Source of the DNA: Bifidobacterium sp.
Lineage (GTDB): Bacteria > Actinomycetota > Actinomycetes > Actinomycetales > Bifidobacteriaceae
DNA: 11,249 nucleotides
Direction of reading: 5' to 3'
Assembly: GCA_022739095.1 (NCBI GenBank)
Contig: JAIJEI010000055.1
Coordinates: 1 to 11,249, forward strand
The notes under the pieces are model-generated. The model saw nothing but the letters and a program-made list of their open reading frames with translations. It had not been told where the DNA came from and did not search any database. The translations under genes and the position numbers were made by a program. Below are positions 6,587 through 11,249 of this stretch, piece after piece (within the stretch, counting starts at the first letter, position 1; each line of letters starts with the position of its first letter).

Positions 6587-8059
6587 CTTCAACCGATACC
6601 GCTGCACAGGGTCGTCGGCGAACTTGACTCGGGCGACCCGCCCTTCCTTCATCAGCTCGCGCATGCCGGATGTGGCGGCCAGCGGCGTCAACTGCAGTTC
6701 ACGCATGATCTCCTTGACGCTCATCGCCGAATGCCGCTCCAGCACGGTCATAATCGCCTTGACCACGTCTCCCGGCGAACTGTTCGCCATCGTGCGTTGC
6801 TTGGTAATGGTCATAGTGAACGTGTTGATGTCGTTGCGCGTGGTCGCAGGCTCGATGCCGGCCTCGCGCAACGCGGCGGCAATACGCTGGTAGCCGTCGC
6901 CGCCCTCCGGGTTCACAAACCCGCCGCCCGGATACGGCGTGGACTCCAGCAGCGTGAACAGGAACTGGTTTCGGGTGGAAACGAACGGCGCACCCGTCAC
7001 CGGATGCGGACTTGCCAGCACATCATGTGTCACCATGCCGTACAGGCCACCCGGATTGGTGATCTCGATGCGATCGGTAAACACGCTGATATGCACCTGC
7101 GTGCCGCGCGCATCGGGCGAATAATCGCGGTGGGTGAGCGCGTTCGCAATCGCCTCGCGCAACACGAGCGGCGGATAATCGGGCTTCTTCGCACCAATCC
7201 AACGCATCAATGAGTCAACCGCATCGTCGATCATCACCGGAATCGAACCGACCACCGACTTCGAGGCGACCAAGCGCTCGTCGCCCCGAAATACGTCATT
7301 GCGGTTCATCCCCGGAAACACGGCTATCGAAATGCCGAGCCGCGGATAGAACTTCTGCGGATACCGGCCCAACGCCAGCAGTCCGGCCAAGGTGGGGCGA
7401 AGGATTCCGCCGACCTCCGATTCGTCGGAATCATCATGGCGCAACACCTGCAGATCCAGCAGCACGTCGATGCCGTCTCGGTCGGCGAACACGCGTGGAT
7501 GCTGTTCGCGCACGCGTGCCAACAATCCGGCAACAAGCTGCGGGTCGAGGTCATCGGTCGTGGCGTCGGACACGATATCCAAATCGTATGTGGGCTGCAG
7601 ATGCTCCTCGATGAGCCGGTCGACCTCATAGGAGGTCATGCGCCGGTCGCCGTCACCGGTTCGGATGAACGAGCCGCCGTGCGGTCCGAGCGCGGTGGTG
7701 AAGCAGGGCTTGTCGCGCGGCAGCATCTCGTCGATGCGCGCGAACACCAGATTCGCGCCTTCGAACGGGCAGGTGACGACCACGGGCCGCACTACCGGCG
7801 TCATCTTCTCGCACGCCTGGCTCAGCGCCTCCTGCATGGCGCGCGCGTCGAATCCCTCGACCGGCGTGAACCCGTTCTTTTCAGACAGGCCCAGGATGAT
7901 CCAGCCGCCGGAGCCATTGGAGAACGCGGACATCGTATCGGTGATGGTCGAGGAGATCTTGCGCTTGCATTCCTTGACCTCGCACTGCTGCGTATCGTTG
8001 CCAATCAGACGCATGAGTTCGATCAGCTCGGTCATTTTCGCGGTGTAGTCATCGACCAT
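6581..8059 (-). CDS. AlbA_2 (Schlafen-like) / HATPase_c_4 putative nucleic-acid-binding regulator
   Basis: This 492-residue protein has the layout often annotated as an ATP-binding or transcriptional regulator. The AlbA_2 domain (about 25-150) shows E27, E30-C-K32 and FSNGSGGWIILGL (46-58); this fold is shared with Schlafen proteins. A linker leads to an HATPase_c_4 region with an N-box-like REAIANALTHRDY (301-313) and DRIEITNPGGL (329-339), followed by a winged helix at about 430-490. The ATG at 8059 has AAGGAGG five bases ahead. The frame is open for 26 more codons upstream, but those lack a good ribosome site. It follows the PIN toxin gene by 85 bases in the same direction. Family members are frequent in accessory regions and some are discussed as defence or stress regulators; its own function is unknown. 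Confidence 0.85.
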   Translation of the reverse strand: MVDDYTAKMTELIELMRLIGNDTQQCEVKECKRKISSTITDTMSAFSNGSGGWIILGLSEKNGFTPVEGFDARAMQEALSQACEKMTPVVRPVVVTCPFEGANLVFARIDEMLPRDKPCFTTALGPHGGSFIRTGDGDRRMTSYEVDRLIEEHLQPTYDLDIVSDATTDDLDPQLVAGLLARVREQHPRVFADRDGIDVLLDLQVLRHDDSDESEVGGILRPTLAGLLALGRYPQKFYPRLGISIAVFPGMNRNDVFRGDERLVASKSVVGSIPVMIDDAVDSLMRWIGAKKPDYPPLVLREAIANALTHRDYSPDARGTQVHISVFTDRIEITNPGGLYGMVTHDVLASPHPVTGAPFVSTRNQFLFTLLESTPYPGGGFVNPEGGDGYQRIAAALREAGIEPATTRNDINTFTMTITKQRTMANSSPGDVVKAIMTVLERHSAMSVKEIMRELQLTPLAATSGMRELMKEGRVARVKFADDPVQRYRLKG

Positions 8060-8120
8060 GGCGGCCTCCTTGACACCATTGTGCCCCATAATCCGCCGCC
8101 CGCTCGCCTCCATCCCCGCC

Positions 8121-8162
8121 AATTCACCCCAATTCATCCAGAATTCATGGGTTACTGGTCAA
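8121..8162 (-). promoter_or_regulatory. Three phased AATTCA boxes with a candidate promoter upstream of the AlbA_2 gene
   Basis: On the plus strand AATTCA begins at 8121, 8131 and 8142, steps of 10 and 11 bases or about one helical turn, so all three face the same side of DNA. Read on the minus strand, a TTGACC -35-like box (8157-8162) lies just upstream of them, and a poor -10 (GATGAA type) would fall among them. Repeats within a weak promoter suggest a repressor site, perhaps for the AlbA_2 protein itself. The third box overlaps the PIN gene's stop codon. The spacing is seen directly; the role is inferred. Confidence 0.35.
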
Positions 8163-8738
8163 AGTATGAATGATTGCCGAAAGGCTGTCGTAATGCGCAA
8201 TAGCGGCTGCAAACTGTGTTGCGCCAGAGCGTTCAAGTCTTTTAGCAAAGTCGGGAATGCTTATCGGTGGCCGATGTCGAGAATCGATAAGCTCACGTAT
8301 GGCGCTAGCTGTGGCTTTCGGATTTCGTCTAAGTAATACACAGAGCAAATCATCTGGCGTGATGACCTGAATGGAGAAAGAGTCAAGCAGTTTCTGGGGA
8401 AAATCCTTGATATTACGCGTGGCCAGTGCGTCTGCTTGTCCCTGTGCCGCAGCCGCAAGTACATGACGATCATCCGTGGCAGGCAGATCGAATTGGCTCC
8501 ATTCCGATTCCTCAACGTGTATGGAGGATTCGGGGAATGCCGGGTCCATTATTATCAGTCTTTTTCGGAAGGCTTGTTGTGCGGCGTCAGGCAGTGTTCG
8601 GGAGGAGGCTTCCTGTGCTTCTTGTAATAAGTTAGGCGACCACAGGGGAAGAAAAAGGTCATGCTCGGCCAAGGTGAGCAGAACATCGGTTAAGGTGATG
8701 GAATAGATGACATTGGCATCAAGAAACACCGACAGCAT
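8145..8738 (-). CDS. PIN-domain toxin (PIN_3-like ribonuclease)
   Basis: This 197-residue protein is the probable toxin of a type II toxin-antitoxin pair, an RNase that would cleave cellular RNA when freed. PIN acidic residues are visible: D7 in VFLDANVI, E40 in LLQEA, D89/D90 in ATDDRHVLAAA and D112 in TRNIKDFP. The spacing and the DDRHVLAAA block fit the PIN_3 subfamily. The C-terminal 60 residues, after the PIN core, form a helical extension that often accompanies PIN proteins paired with HTH antitoxins. The start at 8738 lies 20 bases inside the antitoxin gene, with AAGGAG upstream, which is typical of translational coupling. The gene is full length. It is clearly more AT-rich than the exporter genes and likely acquired. 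The RNA target is unknown. Confidence 0.85.
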   Translation of the reverse strand: MLSVFLDANVIYSITLTDVLLTLAEHDLFLPLWSPNLLQEAQEASSRTLPDAAQQAFRKRLIIMDPAFPESSIHVEESEWSQFDLPATDDRHVLAAAAQGQADALATRNIKDFPQKLLDSFSIQVITPDDLLCVLLRRNPKATASAIRELIDSRHRPPISIPDFAKRLERSGATQFAAAIAHYDSLSAIIHTLTSNP

Positions 8739-9249
8739 CGGCCTGTACTCTCCTTACCTCCGATACCGCATGCATGGCTTCCTGCGGGGTCGGCTCGGGC
8801 AGCTCATACAATTCGGCGTCTTCCCCGACGCCGATCATTTGGCTCAGGGCGCAATCCTTGGTGTGTTTCGAGGCTCGCTTGTATTCAAGCAGGTCTTCCA
8901 GCCGGATGCGACGGTGATTGGACGGACGTGAAAAAGGAATAAGTCTTTTATCAAGCAGTCTTATCAGTGTTTGCCGCGAAATGCCGAGCATTGCCGCCGC
9001 CTGTTCGGTAGTCAGATCTTGTTCGGTGGCACTGATCATTACACTTTTGCCTTCGGCGAGAAGGATGGCCGTCTGCCTAACGGCGTCGCAAAGCTGCGAA
9101 GGTAGGGGAGTCTCCACGCCGCTGGCATCTTTGATGAAGATCTGCTCATCAAGAAATCGTGCGGTGAATGCCTCCAATGTCGTCATGTCGTCAATGTTGA
9201 TGGATGGAAGGATTGTTTGTGGAACGGTGAGTTTGTCGGATTCTGCCAT
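8719..9249 (-). CDS. Excisionase-type HTH antitoxin
   Basis: This 176-residue protein is the probable antitoxin and autorepressor for the PIN toxin it overlaps. An excisionase-family (HTH_17, MerR-like) DNA-binding domain lies at about 79-127: LTTEQAAAMLGISRQTL is the helix-turn-helix, and LIPFSRPSNHRRI is the wing. Residues 1-78 are a helical N-terminal part. Residues 128-176 are acidic and presumably disordered, suited to wrapping the toxin; E/P-rich stretches lie at 143-157. The ATG at 9249 has AAGGAGGT four bases ahead and is preferred over the in-frame ATG at 9273, which has no ribosome site. Direct repeats over its promoter are likely its operators. Although excisionases use the same fold, there is no integrase here, so a recombination role is unlikely. 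Confidence 0.83.
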   Translation of the reverse strand: MAESDKLTVPQTILPSINIDDMTTLEAFTARFLDEQIFIKDASGVETPLPSQLCDAVRQTAILLAEGKSVMISATEQDLTTEQAAAMLGISRQTLIRLLDKRLIPFSRPSNHRRIRLEDLLEYKRASKHTKDCALSQMIGVGEDAELYELPEPTPQEAMHAVSEVRRVQADAVGVS

Positions 9250-9273
9250 GGTGACCTCCTTTTTATCTATCAC

Positions 9274-9317
9274 AGTATAAAACGTCCAAAGCGATCAAAA
9301 CACCTAAAACGTTCAAA
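9274..9317 (-). promoter_or_regulatory. Antitoxin promoter with two 13-bp direct repeats
   Basis: On the plus strand TAAAACGTCCAAA (9278-9290) and TAAAACGTTCAAA (9305-9317) differ at one base and lie 27 bases apart, start to start. Read leftward, TATACT (9279 down to 9274) is a five-of-six -10 box whose edge touches the first repeat. The second covers the region upstream of -35. The whole stretch is strikingly AT-rich. This is where an HTH antitoxin would bind to shut off its own operon. No good -35 is visible, so promoter strength may be low. Confidence 0.5.
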
Positions 9318-9364
9318 TTATGCAAATTGACGATGATTATCGAGTTTTCGAATATGGGTTGCTG

Positions 9365-9721
9365 CTGGCCGATGATGAGTTCCGGGTCCTCGCGTTTGAG
9401 CCGTTGCAGCTCCCGTTCGGATTGCGCGAACGACGGCAGAAGCAAGGGATAGCCGTCTGACGCAAGCACCACTTCATCGCCCGGAGCGATGCTCACGGTG
9501 CGAATCGGATACGTCGGGTCGGTGAACCCGTCGAACACGAAATGCCCGTACGGGCCGAGCTTGTTAGCGAACTGCGATTGCAGGCGTAGAAACGGCAGAA
9601 TCATCGCACGAGCCGGGTCGGCAGCCGCTCCACGGGTTCATCGGCGAAAACGGCGGCGTCCGCACCGTATTGAGCACTGGTCAGACCTCTTGCCTTGGCA
9701 GTGCTGTTCTATGATTCGCAT
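9365..9721 (-). pseudogene. Decayed PP2C-like protein phosphatase gene
   Basis: From a good ribosome site (AAAGGAGGTCTCC) and the ATG at 9721, the first 27-residue frame begins MRIIEQHCQGKRSDQ, like the start of small bacterial PP2C-like proteins, and then stops at 9638. A second frame from about 9634 encodes a family-like C-terminal part: GPYGHFVFDGF, then VVLASDGYPLLLPSFAQSE and a REDPEL stretch ending at about 9377. Together the pieces are well under half of a normal phosphatase of about 240-280 residues. The metal-binding core is gone, a frameshift joins them, and the usual C-terminal end (expected near FDDRxYxR) is missing, replaced by the antitoxin control region. The family call comes from memory of the ASDGYP-x-x-x-P pattern. 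It may be the target into which the toxin-antitoxin module inserted. Confidence 0.5.
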
Positions 9722-9754
9722 GGAGACCTCCTTTGGCTCTCACTGTAGACCGTT

Positions 9755-9784
9755 TTGCAAACCATCGAATGGGGGGGGTATAGT
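9755..9784 (+). promoter_or_regulatory. Promoter with an eight-G tract in its spacer, candidate phase-variable switch
   Basis: TTGCAA (9755-9760, four of six to -35) and TATAGT (9779-9784, five of six to -10) are separated by 18 bases. The last eight of these (9771-9778) are all G. Loss of one G would give the optimal 17-base spacing; gain or loss of more would weaken the promoter. Transcription would start near 9791, leaving a leader of about 35 bases before the ATG at 9826. Slipped-strand mispairing in such tracts switches promoters in other bacteria. The tract and boxes are seen directly; switching is inferred. Confidence 0.6.
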
Positions 9785-9825
9785 GTCGCGGCGGATATGT
9801 TGGGGTTTGTTCGTAGAGGATTGGT

Positions 9826-11045
9826 ATGCGCGGATTATCGGTATTGAGCAGGGCGTTGCGATGGGCGTTGGTGGGTATGACGTTTTCGATGCTGTCCAAC
9901 GCGATTTTCGAGGGATCGGTGATTCCTTCGATTCTGATCGTCGGACTGCCGGCATGGGTGATCGCGTTCCGAAAAACCTTCAATTTGGTCATCGACTTCG
10001 CTTCTCCGGTATCCGCATGGATCGTGCAGCGGTTCGGCTCGTTCCGTTCGCTTGCGACCACGGAGGGCGTGGAAGGCGTACTGTGCCTGGCGGTCGCACT
10101 GGTGCCCAACGGTTGGACGTATTGGAAGTGGCTGCTGCTGGCCCTGTCATGCCTGCTGCTGATGACCGGACAGGTCATCGACGTGGCCTCCGAAGTGTTC
10201 GAGGTGGATGCGGCCGGCGACGACGATGACATGCTCGTCAAGTACAGCGGCTACGTCGCCGTGATTGCCAGCGTGGCCGGTACGTTGCTGGGCCAGGTTG
10301 CCGGATCGGCCCTGGCCAACGCCTCCATCATGGCCATGCTGCTCACCTCGTCGGCACTGTCATTCGCCTGCGCGCTGACACGATTCCGCACCCGCGAGTT
10401 CATGCCGGGATTCGGCAACGATGGTGCGGGCGACGATGACGGCGACGGCTCTGCCGACGAATCCACGGCGGCCGACACGTCACACGCGCCGCAGCGCACT
10501 CCGGTCACCCGCTCGACCCGGGTCAGACTGCTGATCGCATCGCTGCTGCTTGCGCTGATTCCGTCGCTGTGGGCAAGCTATGCGTTGCTGGGCATCGGCT
10601 CCCGGTACGGCAGCGATATGCTGACCGTGGTCTACGCATTCGGCGGCGTGGGCAGCATCGTCGGATCATTTGTCTACATGCGGCTCTCCGCAAAACTCGG
10701 CATGCGCGCCGTGTCCACCATCGGGGCAATCGCCACGGCGATTTCCTTGCCGCCGTACTGGTTCCCGCGTTTGCCGCGGTGTGCGTCGGATGGCTCATCA
10801 ACAACCTCGGCTATGGTCTGCTGGCGCATGGCGTGATCGTATCGCGACAACTGCTGCTGAGCGGTGGTGACCTGGCCAAATTCAGTGGCCGTGCCAGGTT
10901 CGCGTATGCGATCGGCGGTGCCGTCGGCACGTGGGGCGGCTGGCTCGGCTCCGCCCACTGGCAGATACTCGCCGTCGTGGCCCTGGTACTGTGCGCCGGA
11001 TTCATCCCGTTGCTCAAGGCCATGCCTGGCCCGGTACGGCACTGA
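9826..11045 (+). pseudogene. Major facilitator superfamily-type transporter, interrupted by a one-base frameshift
   Basis: The gene starts at an ATG with AGAGGA ahead of it and encodes a polytopic membrane protein. The first frame runs to 10836, but after about residue 306 it loses its hydrophobic character. A second frame, shifted by -1, continues the pattern from about 10745 with membrane segments such as LAAVLVPAFAAVCVGWLINN and ends at 11045. One extra T near 10744 (ATTTTCC for ATTTCC) would rejoin them into 406 residues, a normal MFS length. Six hydrophobic segments (about 12-185), a central acidic loop rich in Asp and Gly (about 196-225) and a second set from 234 on give the usual 6+6 plan. 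The substrate is unknown. As written the gene makes a truncated 336-residue product; a sequencing error is the other explanation. Confidence 0.7.
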
Positions 11046-11249
11046 GGCGACGGATGGGACCGGCTGGCATCTCGTGCGCCGGGCGTTTCTCGGCAGATTT
11101 TGCCGTGCTGATGTACTCAGATGTTGACGTTCGGCGAGGTTCCCAGCCACATTGCTGTGTAATTGATGCCGCTCGATAGGCATGTCAGGCCGGACACACC
11201 ACGGCGATGCCGAATGGGCGACGGGCCGACGACCCGCATCATCGCAGCA
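11046..11249. other. Tail of the window, no gene recognised
   Basis: I find no frame with family resemblance or a ribosome site in the last 204 bases on either strand. A small hairpin, CGGCA-GATTT-TGCCG (11091-11105), lies 46 bases after the transporter stop. It lacks a T run, so it is a doubtful terminator. The longest leftward frame here is antisense to the transporter and has the composition expected of a shadow. Confidence 0.5.

Noticed and set aside
8060..8137. An upstream start for the AlbA_2 gene at 8137
   Set aside because: No ribosome site there, whereas AAGGAGG lies five bases before the ATG at 8059. The upstream stretch holds the repeat boxes.
7436..8173. A 245-codon plus-strand frame over the AlbA_2 gene
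   Set aside because: Shadow of a gene with recognisable AlbA_2 and HATPase regions and a strong ribosome site.
8719..9249. Reading the HTH protein as a phage excisionase
   Set aside because: No integrase, attachment site or phage gene nearby. The overlap with a PIN gene fits an antitoxin better.
9263..9604. Annotating the 113-codon frame as an intact gene
   Set aside because: It starts mid-domain with no ribosome site, and its last 35 residues are translated from the antitoxin's AT-rich promoter.
11091..11105. Hairpin CGGCA-GATTT-TGCCG as the transporter terminator
   Set aside because: Only five base pairs and no T run after it, so too weak to call.
10674..11183. A 169-codon minus-strand frame at the right end
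   Set aside because: Antisense to the transporter's 3' half, with no ribosome site and no recognisable motif.

Overview
The window is GC-rich (clearly above 55% by eye) with strong AAGGAGG-type ribosome binding sites. Its gene content is typical of a host-associated high-GC Gram-positive bacterium. I think a bifidobacterium is most likely, but that is a judgement from gene content and repeat style, not a proven assignment. It holds no rRNA, tRNA or CRISPR array.

Layout. (1) 1-273 is the 3' end of a DUF47/PhoU-like phosphate-transport accessory gene, followed by a repeat-bearing intergenic region. (2) 456-2467, minus strand, is a NarL-type response regulator behind a DesK-type histidine kinase, coupled by a one-base stop/start overlap. 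(3) 2468-2851 is a divergent control region. It also contains a 35-codon stub that looks like the first residues of a P-type cation ATPase. (4) 2852-6576, plus strand, is an ABC exporter: one ATPase and two ABC-2 permeases. A 100-bp palindromic repeat sits between the ATPase and the first permease. Two-component system, ATPase and two permeases together match the architecture of LnrJK-LnrLMN (linearmycin resistance) of Bacillus, so a sensed membrane-active compound and its export or detoxification is the best working idea.

(5) 6581-9249, minus strand, is an accessory block: an excisionase-type HTH antitoxin overlapping a PIN-domain toxin, then an AlbA_2/HATPase_c_4 (Schlafen-like) protein. 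The toxin-antitoxin part is visibly more AT-rich than its surroundings. Two 13-bp direct repeats over the antitoxin promoter and three helically phased AATTCA boxes upstream of the AlbA_2 gene are candidate operators. (6) 9365-9721, minus strand, is a decayed PP2C-like phosphatase gene whose 3' end has been replaced by the toxin-antitoxin promoter. This marks one edge of the accessory insertion.

(7) 9755-11045, plus strand, is a major-facilitator-type transporter. Its promoter has a run of eight G residues inside the -35/-10 spacer, the classic layout of a slippage-driven phase-variable promoter. The gene also carries a one-base frameshift near 10744. The last 200 bases hold nothing I can assign.

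The strongest candidates for something new are the poly-G promoter switch and the HTH-PIN-AlbA_2 module with its repeat operators.
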